From positions 1 to 47,174 of the forward strand of contig NZ_JACMYC010000021.1 of the NCBI RefSeq assembly GCF_014266025.1: a stretch of DNA of 47,174 nt. The letters run 5' to 3'. Below are positions 8,076 to 16,822 of the stretch, piece by piece. The position numbers and the translations under genes were made by a program. The notes beneath the pieces were generated by a model that was not told the origin of the DNA, made no database searches, and saw only the letters and a list, made by a program, of their open reading frames with translations. Positions within the stretch are counted from its first letter, which is position 1. Every line of letters begins with the position of its first letter. Source of the DNA: Nocardioides deserti. GTDB lineage: Bacteria > Actinomycetota > Actinomycetes > Propionibacteriales > Nocardioidaceae.

Positions 8076-9343
8076 ATGGCCAAGGACTCCCGACACAGCG
8101 CACACCCGGTGTGCCGCGCGGTCGCGAAGTCCCGCAAGAAGACCCGCTCGGCATGCAGCTCCCAGCTGTGGCAGATGTCCGACGACGAGGTCTCGGACAC
8201 CCTCCTCGAAGCCACGCGACTGCGTGCCCAAAGGTCGAGGCGCTCGAGCTGCGTCTCGCCGCCGAGGCCGACCGCCGGACGGTCGGGGACCGGGTCGGCG
8301 CGACCGACACAGCGTCCTGGTGGAGCCACGAGACCCGCCAGGACAAGCCGGCTGCCAAGCGCCGGATGCGGCTCGCCGAGTCCCTCGACCGCCACACGCC
8401 GACCTCGGCGGCTCTGGCGGAGGGCGCGATCAGCGTCGACCACGCGCGTGTCATCACCGACTGCGTCGATCGGCTCCCGGGCGACCTTCCCGACCCGTCG
8501 ATCCCAGAGCGGGCCGAGAAGCACCTGCTGACCGAGGCGCTCGACCTGGACCCCAGGTCGTTGGCGATCCTCGCGAAGCACGTCCTCACCGTGGTCGCCC
8601 CCGAGATCGGCGAGGATCGAGACGCCCGAGCGCTGGAGCGCGAGGAGCGCGAAGCACGGGCCAACGCGTGGCTCACCATGTGCCCGGACGGGAAGGGCAG
8701 CTACCGCGGGAAGTTCTCCATCCCGACCATGCAGGGCGCCATGCTGCGCAAGATGCTGCTCGCGTTCGCCGCGCCCAAGCACCAAGCCGCCACCAAGGAC
8801 GGCGACGCGGAGCAGGATCAGGTCGAGCGACGGCCCTCACCGGAACGCATGGGGGACGCGTTCTGCGAGCTCATCGAACGCCTCCCCGCCCACGAGCTCC
8901 CGAAGCTCGGCGGGCTCAACGCCTCCATCATCGTCCTGCTCGACTTCACCGGCCTCAAGAGCGACATCGGCCGCGCGGTCCTCGAGACCGGCGAACCCAT
9001 CTCCGCCTCCCTGGCCCGACGCATGGCTTGCGAGGCCGGCCTGATCCCCGCCGTCCTGGGCAGCCGGTCCGAGCTGCTCGACCTCGGCCGCACCGCCCGC
9101 CCGTTCAACGGCGCACAACGCCTCGGCCTCGTCCTCACCCAACGGGTCTGCACCGCCATCGGCTGTGACTGGCCGGCACACCTGTGCCACGCCCACCACG
9201 ACGACAGCTGGCTCTCCGGCGGCGAGACCAACATGGACAAGGCCCGGCTGCTGTGTCCCCGCCACCACGCCCGGATCCACGACCCACGGTTCGAGACCAT
9301 GATCCACCCCGACAACCAGGTCACCTTCCACATGTGGACATGA
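8076..9343 (+). pseudogene. DUF222/HNH endonuclease (13E12 repeat family), frameshifted
   Basis: The N-terminal half-domain begins at the ATG at 8076 (MAKDSRHSAHPVC...SDTLLEATRLRAQ) in frame 3, then continues as KVEALELRLAAEADR in frame 2. The switch lies at the AAA run 8230-8232; restoring one base gives an uninterrupted DUF222 domain. The rest is intact: WWSHETRQDKPAAKRRMRLA, the long DUF222 core, and a C-terminal HNH domain (C-x-H-x-H-H ... N ... LCPRHHARIH). Unrepaired, the second frame could start only at alternative codons such as the one at 8111. It could be a real inactivating deletion or a sequencing/assembly error. Such genes are multicopy in actinobacteria and behave like mobile elements. 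Confidence 0.8.
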
Positions 9344-9374
9344 CGCTGGTCGGGCAAGGAGGCTCGGATCACCG

Positions 9375-9411
9375 GGTCTCGTCGACCCTCGCTTGCGCTC
9401 GCTGCTCGACC
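9375..9411. repeat. REP-like repeat, right of the DUF222/HNH gene
   Basis: The segment runs from GGTCTCGTCG to GCTCGACC with inner GCTTGCGCTCGCTGC, an imperfect palindrome 32 bp after the HNH stop. It is the partner of the repeat at 7949-7982 in that the two flank the same gene, although the sequences differ. Confidence 0.45.
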
Positions 9412-9457
9412 AACGATCAGGGCGGAGTGGATCGGTGGGCGTGGGTACCGCGTCGCC

Positions 9458-9988
9458 ATGGATGCGGAGATCAGCCTGACCGTGGACGGGGTGCGGCGCA
9501 CCGTCATGGTCGACACGCGGACCACGCTGCTCGACGCGCTGCGGGAGCGGCTCGGCGTCACGAACCCGAAGAAGGGGTGCGACCACGGGCAGTGCGGGTC
9601 GTGCACGGTGCTGCTCGACGGGCGGCGGCACCTGACGTGCCTGTCGCTGGCGGTGGCGAACGACGGCGCTGAGGTGACGACGGCCGGCGGGCTGCGGGGC
9701 AGCGACGGTGGGCTGCACCCGGTGCAGCAGGCGTTCCTCGACCAGGACGGCTACCAGTGCGGCTACTGCACCCCAGGCCAGGTGTGCTCGGCGGTCGGCG
9801 TGCTCGACGAGATCGAGCAGGGACACGTCAGCCACGTGAGCGACGACCTCGAAGCCGATCCGGAACTCACCGACGACGAGATCCGGGAGCGGATGAGCGG
9901 CAACCTGTGCCGCTGCGGGGCGTACGTCGGCATCCTCGGCGCCGTCAGGCAGGCCGCGGCCGCGAGCAGCGAGGGCGGTGCCGCGTGA
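9458..9988 (+). CDS. Aldehyde oxidoreductase 2Fe-2S subunit (PaoA/YagT-like)
   Basis: 176 aa. Two [2Fe-2S] clusters are fully ligated: plant-ferredoxin type by Cys41, 46, 49 and 61, and the helical domain type by Cys101, 104, 151 and 153 (CGYCTPGQVC and NLCRCGAY). The subunit relays electrons between the molybdenum centre and FAD. E. coli PaoA carries a Tat signal; this protein starts directly with the ferredoxin fold (MDAEISLTVDG), so the enzyme is probably cytoplasmic. Its stop overlaps the GTG of the FAD subunit. Confidence 0.92.
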   Translation: MDAEISLTVDGVRRTVMVDTRTTLLDALRERLGVTNPKKGCDHGQCGSCTVLLDGRRHLTCLSLAVANDGAEVTTAGGLRGSDGGLHPVQQAFLDQDGYQCGYCTPGQVCSAVGVLDEIEQGHVSHVSDDLEADPELTDDEIRERMSGNLCRCGAYVGILGAVRQAAAASSEGGAA

Positions 9989-10980
9989 AGGAGCTGACCT
10001 ACCACCGGGCCGACGACGCCGCCTCCGCGGTGGCGCTGGTCGCCGGCGACCCGGACGCGCGGTTCCTCGGTGGCGGGACCAACCTCGTCGACCACCTCAA
10101 GCTGGGGGTCACCTCCCCCACGACGCTCGTCGACGTCAGCCGGCTGCCGCTCGACGAGGTGACCGAGCTGCCCGACGGCGGCCTGCGCATCGGCACGAAC
10201 GTCCGCAACAGCGACCTCGCCGCGCACCGGGCGGTACGCCGCGGCTGGCCCGTCGTCGCCCGAGCGCTCCTGGCCGGGGCGAGCGGCCAGATCCGCAACC
10301 AGGCGACGACCGGCGGCAACCTCCTGCAGCGGACGCGGTGCGTGTACTTCCAGGACGTCACCACGCCGTGCAACAAGCGCGACCCCGGCACCGGCTGCAG
10401 CGCGATCGGCGGCTACGGCCGCTACAACGCCGTGCTCGGCGCCAGCGAGGCCTGCGTGACCACCCACCCCTCCGACCTCGCGGTCGCGCTGGCCGCCGTC
10501 GACGCGACCGTGGTCGTGCTCGGCCAGGACGGCGAGCGCCGGGTGCCGATGAGCGACTTCCACCGGCTGCCGGGCGACCGGCCCGAGCAGGACACGACGC
10601 TGGCGCACGGCGAGCTGGTGACGGCGGTCGAGCTGCCCGCAACCGGGACCGCCCGCCGCTCGACGTACCGCAAGGCGCGCGACCGGGCGTCGTACGCCTT
10701 CGCGCTCGTCTCCGTCGCCGCCGGTCTCGAGCTCGATGACGACGGCCGGGTCCGCGACGTGCGGATCGCCTGGGGCGGCGTGGCGCACAAGCCGTGGCGG
10801 GCGGAGGTGGCCGAGGCGGAGCTGCGTGGGCGGTTCGTCAGCGAGGAGTCCGTCCGCGCGGCCGCCGAGGCCGAGCTCGCGGCCGCGGTGACCGACGAGC
10901 AGACGGCGTACAAGGTGCCGATGGTCCGCAACCTCACCGCCCTGACCCTCACCGGCCTCGCGGAAGGAGCGACCCGATGA
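9985..10980 (+). CDS. Aldehyde oxidoreductase FAD subunit (PaoB/YagS-like)
   Basis: 331 aa from the GTG at 9985, which overlaps the previous TGA. The FAD-binding motifs are present (AGDPDARFLGGGTNLVDHLK, ASGQIRNQATTGGNLLQRTRC). A segment with Cys119, 129, 138 and 157 (CNKRDPGTGC, then SEACVTTHPSD) is the one that in PaoB-type subunits holds an extra [4Fe-4S] cluster, distinguishing this enzyme from ordinary xanthine dehydrogenases. Middle gene of a three-gene coupled operon. Confidence 0.9.
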   Translation: MKELTYHRADDAASAVALVAGDPDARFLGGGTNLVDHLKLGVTSPTTLVDVSRLPLDEVTELPDGGLRIGTNVRNSDLAAHRAVRRGWPVVARALLAGASGQIRNQATTGGNLLQRTRCVYFQDVTTPCNKRDPGTGCSAIGGYGRYNAVLGASEACVTTHPSDLAVALAAVDATVVVLGQDGERRVPMSDFHRLPGDRPEQDTTLAHGELVTAVELPATGTARRSTYRKARDRASYAFALVSVAAGLELDDDGRVRDVRIAWGGVAHKPWRAEVAEAELRGRFVSEESVRAAAEAELAAAVTDEQTAYKVPMVRNLTALTLTGLAEGATR

Positions 10981-13094
10981 CCGCCGACCAGGTCACCCCC
11001 GAACCGCTCCGGTCGACCAGCTCGATCGGCACCAGCCTGCTGCGCCGCGACGGCGTCGAGAAGGTCACCGGCGACGCGACGTACGCCGTTGAGCACCCGG
11101 TCACCGGACCGGCCGGCGAGCCGCCGCTGCACGCCTGGCTGGTCACCTCGACCGTCGCCCGCGGCCGCGTGGTCGCCGTCGACGCGACCGCCGCGCTCGC
11201 CCACGCGGGCGTCGTGTCGGTGGTCGACCACACCAGCGCGCCGCGCCTGGCCGACACCAGCGACCGCGAGCTCGCGATCCTCCAGGACGACGCGATCGCC
11301 TTCCGCGGCCAGATCGTCGCGATCGTGCTCGCCGAGACGTCCGAGTCCGCGCGCGAGGGCGCCGCGCTCGTGCACGTCGAGCAGGAGGCCGAGCCGCACG
11401 CGGCGGCGTTCCAGGAGGACTCCCCGACCTACGCGCCCGAGTCCGTCAACGGCGGCTCGGAGACCGACACGCTCGACGGCGACCCCGACGAGGCGCTCGC
11501 TCGTGCGCTGGTGACCGTCGACGCGACGTACACGACCCCGCACGAGCACAACAACCCGATGGAGCCGCACGCCGCGACCGCGCTGTGGGACGGCGAGCGG
11601 CTCACGCTGCACGACTCCACCCAGGGCCCGCGCCCGGTCCGCGGCACGCTCGCGCCGATGCTCGGCCTGGCGGAGGAGCAGGTGCGGGTGCTGGCGCCGT
11701 ACGTCGGCGGCGGCTTCGGCTCCAAGGGACTCCCCCACGCGCCCGAGATGGCGGTCGCGCTCGCCGCGATGACCGTGCCGGGACAGCCCGTGCGGCTGGC
11801 CGTGACGCGGCAGCAGATGTTCGCGCTGACCGGCTACCGGACGCCGACCCGCTCTCACGTCCGGCTCGGCGCCCACCCCGACGGCCGGCTCGAGGCGCTG
11901 CGCCACGACGCGGTCACCCAGTCCTCACGGGTCAAGGAGTTCGCGGAGCAGGCGGCGGTGCCGGCGCGGGTCATGTACGCCGCCCCGCACCGCGCGACGA
12001 CCCACCGGGTCGCCGAGCTCGACGTGCCGGTGCCGTCGTGGATGCGCGCGCCCGGCGAGATGCCGGGTATGTACGCCCAGGAGGTCGCGGTCGACGAGCT
12101 CGCGCTCCACGCCGGCCTCGACCCGGTCGCGCTGCGCGTGCGGAACGAGCCCGACGTCGACCCCGACACGGGCAACCCGTGGGGCAACCGGCGGCTGGTC
12201 GAGTGCCTGCGCCGCGGCGCCGAACGGTTCGGCTGGGCCGACCGCCCGACCGGGGCGCGGGCGACCGTCGACGGTGAGTGGTGGGTCGGCACGGGCGTCG
12301 CCGCGTCGACGTACCCGATGCTCTGGATGCCCGGCAACATCGCCCGGGTCCGCTCGCTCGACGGGGGGCGGTACGCCGTCGCCATCGCCGCGACCGACAT
12401 CGGCACCGGCGCCCGCACCGTGCTCACCCAGATCGCCGCTGACGCGCTCGGCTGCCCGCCCGAGGCGATCGACCTCGACATGGCCGACAGCGACCTGCCG
12501 TTCGGCTCGGTCGCGGGCGGCTCGTCCGGCACCACCTCGTGGGGCACGGCGATCGTCGCGGCCGCGCAGCAGTTCCGCGCCGACCACGGCGAGCACCCCG
12601 ACCCGGGGGTGGAGACGACGGCCGCGTCGGGGCAGTACGCCGACATGGACGGCCACGCGCTGCACTCCTTCGGCGCGGTCTTCTGCGAGGCGCGGGTGCA
12701 CCGCTACACCGGTGAGGTGCGCGTGCCGCGCCTGCTCGGCGTCTACTCCGTCGGCCGCGTCGTCAACCCGCGGACCGCCCGCTCCCAGCTGCTCGGCGGC
12801 CTGGTCATGGGCCTGTCGGCGGCGCTGCACGAGGAGGGCTGGCGCGACCCGCGGACCGGGCACACCGTGACCCAGGACCTGGCGACGTACCACGTCGCCG
12901 CGCACGCGGACGTCCGCGACATCGACGCGGAGTGGCTCGACGACATCGACGAGCTGTCGACGCCGATGGGCTCGCGCGGCATCGGCGAGATCGGCATCGT
13001 CGGCACCGCGGCGGCGGTCGCCAACGCGACGTACCACGCCACCGGGGTGCGGGTGCGGGACCTGCCGCTCACCGCCGACCACTTCCTGGAGTAG
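10977..13094 (+). CDS. Aldehyde oxidoreductase molybdenum-binding subunit (PaoC/YagR-like)
   Basis: 705 aa starting at the ATG at 10977, overlapping the FAD-subunit stop. The xanthine oxidase-family large subunit is complete: the a/b hammerhead N-terminal domain (LLRRDGVEKVTGDATYAVEHP), cofactor-binding stretches YVGGGFGSKG and GSSGTTSWGT, and the C-terminal GSRGIGEIGIVGTA with the catalytic glutamate position. It would oxidise aldehydes or N-heterocycles using a Mo-pterin cofactor, probably the cytosine-dinucleotide form. No XdhC/PaoD-like maturation chaperone is nearby. The real substrate is unknown. Confidence 0.9.
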   Translation: MTADQVTPEPLRSTSSIGTSLLRRDGVEKVTGDATYAVEHPVTGPAGEPPLHAWLVTSTVARGRVVAVDATAALAHAGVVSVVDHTSAPRLADTSDRELAILQDDAIAFRGQIVAIVLAETSESAREGAALVHVEQEAEPHAAAFQEDSPTYAPESVNGGSETDTLDGDPDEALARALVTVDATYTTPHEHNNPMEPHAATALWDGERLTLHDSTQGPRPVRGTLAPMLGLAEEQVRVLAPYVGGGFGSKGLPHAPEMAVALAAMTVPGQPVRLAVTRQQMFALTGYRTPTRSHVRLGAHPDGRLEALRHDAVTQSSRVKEFAEQAAVPARVMYAAPHRATTHRVAELDVPVPSWMRAPGEMPGMYAQEVAVDELALHAGLDPVALRVRNEPDVDPDTGNPWGNRRLVECLRRGAERFGWADRPTGARATVDGEWWVGTGVAASTYPMLWMPGNIARVRSLDGGRYAVAIAATDIGTGARTVLTQIAADALGCPPEAIDLDMADSDLPFGSVAGGSSGTTSWGTAIVAAAQQFRADHGEHPDPGVETTAASGQYADMDGHALHSFGAVFCEARVHRYTGEVRVPRLLGVYSVGRVVNPRTARSQLLGGLVMGLSAALHEEGWRDPRTGHTVTQDLATYHVAAHADVRDIDAEWLDDIDELSTPMGSRGIGEIGIVGTAAAVANATYHATGVRVRDLPLTADHFLE

Positions 13095-13110
13095 TCCGCG
13101 ACGCGAGGCG

Positions 13111-13199
13111 GGCGTCGACGATCGTTCAATTGCTGGGATATGTCGTGGTGGGAGCGTTCTCATCCGCGACAACCAAACAATTGAACGACTGTCGACGCC
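13111..13199. repeat. 89-bp inverted repeat between convergent operons
   Basis: Two 22-bp arms (13111-13132 and 13178-13199) match at 20 of 22 positions around a 45-base centre. The inner arm motif TTCAATTG/CAATTGAA is much more AT-rich than the surroundings. It begins 17 bp after the oxidoreductase stop and ends 32 bp before the end of the flhA operon. It may act as a two-way terminator, a structured RNA or a small mobile palindrome. Confidence 0.7.
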
Positions 13200-13230
13200 G
13201 CGGACTGGCAAGCCCCAGCGACGGTAGGCG

Positions 13231-13491
13231 TCAGGGCGCGTCGTCGACCGCAGGCATCACGGCGGTGGGGTCGAGGGCCTCGCCGGTGCCGGTGCCGGCG
13301 TCCGCGTCGGGGGCCGGGGGCGACCCCACCAGCGCTGCCAGGGCGGAGAGCGCGACCCAGGTGAGCACGGCGACGACGGCGTAGCGCACGACCGCGGTCT
13401 CGGCCGGCATCGTGCCGACCAGCGCCGACCAGAGCGCCGGCGTGGTGAGGACGGCGGCGCCTCCGAGCACCGGGACGGACACCAGGTTCAC
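13231..13491 (-). CDS. Small membrane protein at the end of the flhA operon
   Basis: 86 aa starting at the GTG at 13491, whose GTGA overlaps the flhA stop, so it is translationally coupled to flhA. It has two predicted helices (about residues 3-28 and 33-55) and an acidic Gly/Thr/Asp tail. No family recognised. The position and coupling suggest a role in or near the flagellar export apparatus, which is inference. It is easy to miss because a long out-of-phase frame runs through flhA and into it. Confidence 0.65.
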   Translation of the reverse strand: MNLVSVPVLGGAAVLTTPALWSALVGTMPAETAVVRYAVVAVLTWVALSALAALVGSPPAPDADAGTGTGEALDPTAVMPAVDDAP

Positions 13492-15614
13492 GAGCCCGCC
13501 TCCACCATCGCCTCGGCCGAGGCGACACCGACCGATCGGACCTGCCCGGCGCCGACGAGCTCCTGGTAGGAGAGCACCGGCAGCCGGTCGACCTGCTGGT
13601 GGACCAGCCGGCGGAGCGCGGGGCGGACCTGAGGGGCGCACACGAGCACCGGGCGCACGTCGGCGTTCTCGGCCTCGACGAGGAGCTGGCCGAGGCGGTT
13701 CACGACGGCTTGGGCGACGAACGGGTCGAGGAGCAGGACGTTGCCGTCCTCCCCCATCCGCATCGACTCCAGCATCTGCTGCTCCAGCCGCGGCTCCAGG
13801 CTGATCACGTGGACGATCCCGTCGCGCAGGTGCGGCGCCACGATGGCGGGGCCCAGTGCCGCGCGGGCGGCCTCGACGAGGGCGTCGTGCTCCTTGGTGT
13901 CCGCAGCGCGCAGCGACAACGCCTCGTAGATGCGGACCAGGTCGCGGATCGAGACCCCTTCGTCGAGCAGGGACTGCAGGACCCGCTGCACCTGGCCGAG
14001 GCTGAGCAGGGTCGGGGTGAGCTCGTCGACGACCACGGGGTGGGTCCGCTTGACCACGTCGGTGAGCAGCCGGACGTCCTCCCGGCCGAGCAGGCGGCTG
14101 GCGTGGGTGTTGACGACGTGGGAGAGGTGCGTGGTCACCACCGCCGTCCGCTCGACGACGGTGGCACCACCGATCTCGGCCTGGTGGGCCAGCTCGGCGG
14201 GGATCCACTTCGCGTCCAGGCCGAAGACCGGTTCCCGGGTCGGTTCGCCGGGCAGCGAGGCCAGGTCGTCACCGATCGCCAGGACGGTGCCGCGGGGGGC
14301 CTCGCCCCGCGCCACCTCGATGCCGAACAGCTTGATGACGTAGGTGCGCAGCGGCAGGTCGAGGTTGTCCCGGGTGCGCACCGGCGGGATGAGCACCCCC
14401 GTCTCCAGCGCCACCTTGCGGCGCAGCGCCTTGACCCGCTCGAGCAGGTCCCCTCCGTGCTCGCGGTCGACGAGGTCGATGAGGTCGGCGGACAGCTCGA
14501 GGCTGAGCGGGTCGACCTGGATCTCCGCGGCGAGCAGCTCGGGGGTGTCGCTCGGGGCGGTGGCGAGCTCGACCGCGGCCTCGGGGGCGTCCTTCGCGCC
14601 CTCCTCGTCGACGCGGGTCGAGACGAGCAGGAAGGCGCCGCCGGCCAGCAGGAACGGGATCTTCGGCATCCCCGGGATCAGGCACATGGCGAGCGCCGTG
14701 CCGCCGGCCACCCGCAGCGGCGTCCGCTGGCGGGTGAGCTGCCGGACGATGTCGGAGCCCATGTCCTCCTCGCCGACGCCTCGCGTCACGACCAGACCGG
14801 TGGCGACCGAGAGCAGCAGCGCGGGGATCTGGGAGACCAGGCCGTCGCCCACGGAGAGGAGGCTGTAGGTCTGCACCGCGTCCCCGGCCGACATGCCGCG
14901 CTGGAGCATGCCGACGGCGAACCCGCCGAGCAGGTTGACCAGCGTGATGACGATCGCCGCGATGGCGTCGCCCTTGACGAACTTCGAGGCACCGTCCATC
15001 GCGCCGTAGAAGTCGGCCTCGGCGTGCACCTCGGCCCGCCTGCGGCGCGCCTGCTCCTCGTCGATGAGCCCGCTGTTGAGGTCCGCGTCGATGGCCATCT
15101 GCTTGCCGGGCATCGCGTCGAGGGTGAAGCGGGCGCCGACCTCGGCGACGCGGCCGGCGCCGTTGGTGATGACGACGAACTGGATGACCAGCAGGATCGC
15201 GAAGATGATGAGCCCGACGATGAGCGAGCCACCGACCACGAAGTGGCCGAAGGTCTCGATCACCTTGCCGGCGTCGCCGTGGAGCAGCACCAGCCGGGTC
15301 GCACTGACGTTCAGCGCGAGGCGGAACAGCGTCATCACCAGGAGCACGGCGGGGAACGCCGCGAAGTCGAGCGGTCGGCTCACGAACATCGCGGTCAGCA
15401 GGATCAGCAGCGCGCCGGTGATGTTCAGCGCGATCAGCAGGTCCAGCACCACCGCCGGCAGCGGGATGACCAGCATGACGACGATCAGCACGATGCCGAG
15501 CGGCACACCGAGCTGGGTCAGGCGCTTGAGGGACAACGCGGAGGCTCCTCGTCGAGGGGGCTTGCGGGCGCCGTCCCTGGCGCGGGTGCGGGGTCCGTCC
15601 TGGTCCCTGCTCAC
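13488..15614 (-). CDS. flhA: Flagellar export gate protein FlhA
   Basis: 708 aa from the GTG at 15614, four bases after the flhB stop; a TTG at 15659 would add 15 residues overlapping flhB. About eight helices in residues 30-330 form the export gate; the FHIPEP-family signature RLALNVSATRLVLL is seen, as is the loop with DAMPGKQMAIDADLNSG. The cytoplasmic C-domain (from about 340) binds export substrates and chaperones. FlhA couples proton flow to export of rod, hook and filament proteins. Last large gene of the fliM-flhA operon. Confidence 0.94.
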   Translation of the reverse strand: MSRDQDGPRTRARDGARKPPRRGASALSLKRLTQLGVPLGIVLIVVMLVIPLPAVVLDLLIALNITGALLILLTAMFVSRPLDFAAFPAVLLVMTLFRLALNVSATRLVLLHGDAGKVIETFGHFVVGGSLIVGLIIFAILLVIQFVVITNGAGRVAEVGARFTLDAMPGKQMAIDADLNSGLIDEEQARRRRAEVHAEADFYGAMDGASKFVKGDAIAAIVITLVNLLGGFAVGMLQRGMSAGDAVQTYSLLSVGDGLVSQIPALLLSVATGLVVTRGVGEEDMGSDIVRQLTRQRTPLRVAGGTALAMCLIPGMPKIPFLLAGGAFLLVSTRVDEEGAKDAPEAAVELATAPSDTPELLAAEIQVDPLSLELSADLIDLVDREHGGDLLERVKALRRKVALETGVLIPPVRTRDNLDLPLRTYVIKLFGIEVARGEAPRGTVLAIGDDLASLPGEPTREPVFGLDAKWIPAELAHQAEIGGATVVERTAVVTTHLSHVVNTHASRLLGREDVRLLTDVVKRTHPVVVDELTPTLLSLGQVQRVLQSLLDEGVSIRDLVRIYEALSLRAADTKEHDALVEAARAALGPAIVAPHLRDGIVHVISLEPRLEQQMLESMRMGEDGNVLLLDPFVAQAVVNRLGQLLVEAENADVRPVLVCAPQVRPALRRLVHQQVDRLPVLSYQELVGAGQVRSVGVASAEAMVEAGS

Positions 15615-15618
15615 CGGC

Positions 15619-16812
15619 CTATCGGCCGGGCGCCGGCTCGGCTGAGGAGTTCGCGGCAACGGCCGGCGGTGCGATCGACGGTGCGATCGACGGTGCGACC
15701 GGCGTGCGGCGCCGCCCGCGCGGGACCACGGGCAGGTCGACCGGCGGGCGCGGGCTCCGGTGCTCCCCGCCGCGGTGGCCCCGGGACCGGCGGCTGATCA
15801 CGAACGCGAGCACCTGCGCGACGGCGGCGAACAGCTCGGCCGGGATCTCGCGACCGACGTCCGTGGCGCCGTACAACGCCCGGGCGAGGGGTACGTCGCG
15901 CACCAGCGGCACGTCGTTCTCGAGGGCGGTCTCGCGGATCCGCTGGGCGACCACGCCCGCACCCCTGGCCACGACCCGCGGGGCCGGCGACGTCTCGTCG
16001 TAGCGCAGCGCCACGGCGACGTGGGTCGGGTTGACCAGCACCACGTCGGCTGTCGGCACGTCGGCCATCATCCGGTTGCGGGAGGCCGCGAGCTGCCGCG
16101 ACCGGATGGCGCTCTTGACCAGCGGGTCGCCCTCGGTCTGCTTGTGCTCGCGCTTGACCTCGTCCTTCGTCATCCGGGTCTGCTTGCCGATCCGCCGGCG
16201 CTGCACGGCGTAGTCGAGCACGGCCATCACCAGGCCCGCGACCGCCACGTTGCGCAGCATCGACAGCGCCTCGCCACCCACGATGTCGAGCACGACGCCG
16301 ATCGGCACGAACCCCCCGAGGAGCGGCATCATCGCGTCGACGCCGAACCAGACGAGGCCGGCGACGACGGAGCACTTCAGCAGCATCTTCGCCCCCTCCC
16401 ACCAGGCCTGGGGACCGAAGATCCGCTTGAAGCCCTTGATCGGGTCGAGCTTCTTGAGGTTGGGCTTGACCGTCTTGGTGGCGAGGAAGAAGCCGCCCTG
16501 CGCGAGCGCGCCCGCGACACCCACGACCAGGATGCAGCAGCCGAGGACGACGAGGGTCAGCAGGATGTGGCCGCCGGCCTCGCCCAGCAGCTCGAGCGCC
16601 ATCGGGACGTCGGCACCCTCCGCCGCGGTCAGGCACTGCTTCAGCAGCGCGGACAGCGACGACAGCTCGTGGCGCAGCAGCATCGGCACGACGAGGGAGC
16701 CCAGCAGCAGCGCCGACCACGCGCCGAGCTCCTGCGTGCGGGCGACCTGCCCCTCCTTGCGCGCCTCCTTGCGGCGCTTCGGGGTCGGCTTCTCGGTCTT
16801 GTCCTCGCTCAT
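15619..16812 (-). CDS. flhB: Flagellar export switch protein FlhB
   Basis: 397 aa from the ATG at 16812 (MSEDKTEKPTPKRRKEARKEGQ, the standard FlhB start). Four helices are followed by the cytoplasmic domain with the self-cleavage motif NPTH at residues 261-264, which governs the switch from hook- to filament-type export. An unusual Arg/Pro-rich tail of about 55 residues follows the conserved domain; in DNA it contains a short direct repeat (GGTGCGATCGAC, 15668-15691). Confidence 0.94.
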   Translation of the reverse strand: MSEDKTEKPTPKRRKEARKEGQVARTQELGAWSALLLGSLVVPMLLRHELSSLSALLKQCLTAAEGADVPMALELLGEAGGHILLTLVVLGCCILVVGVAGALAQGGFFLATKTVKPNLKKLDPIKGFKRIFGPQAWWEGAKMLLKCSVVAGLVWFGVDAMMPLLGGFVPIGVVLDIVGGEALSMLRNVAVAGLVMAVLDYAVQRRRIGKQTRMTKDEVKREHKQTEGDPLVKSAIRSRQLAASRNRMMADVPTADVVLVNPTHVAVALRYDETSPAPRVVARGAGVVAQRIRETALENDVPLVRDVPLARALYGATDVGREIPAELFAAVAQVLAFVISRRSRGHRGGEHRSPRPPVDLPVVPRGRRRTPVAPSIAPSIAPPAVAANSSAEPAPGR

Positions 16813-16822
16813 CCGACCTCCC

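Noticed and set aside
13111..13199. Integron attC-like site
   Set aside because: The arms lack the GTTRRRY/RYYYAAC core boxes at the ends and there is no integrase or cassette in the window.
13625..13635. CTCAGGTC on the minus strand within flhA
   Set aside because: No CCGAT-type -10 follows at 13 bp and it lies in the 3' part of flhA with no gene start after it.
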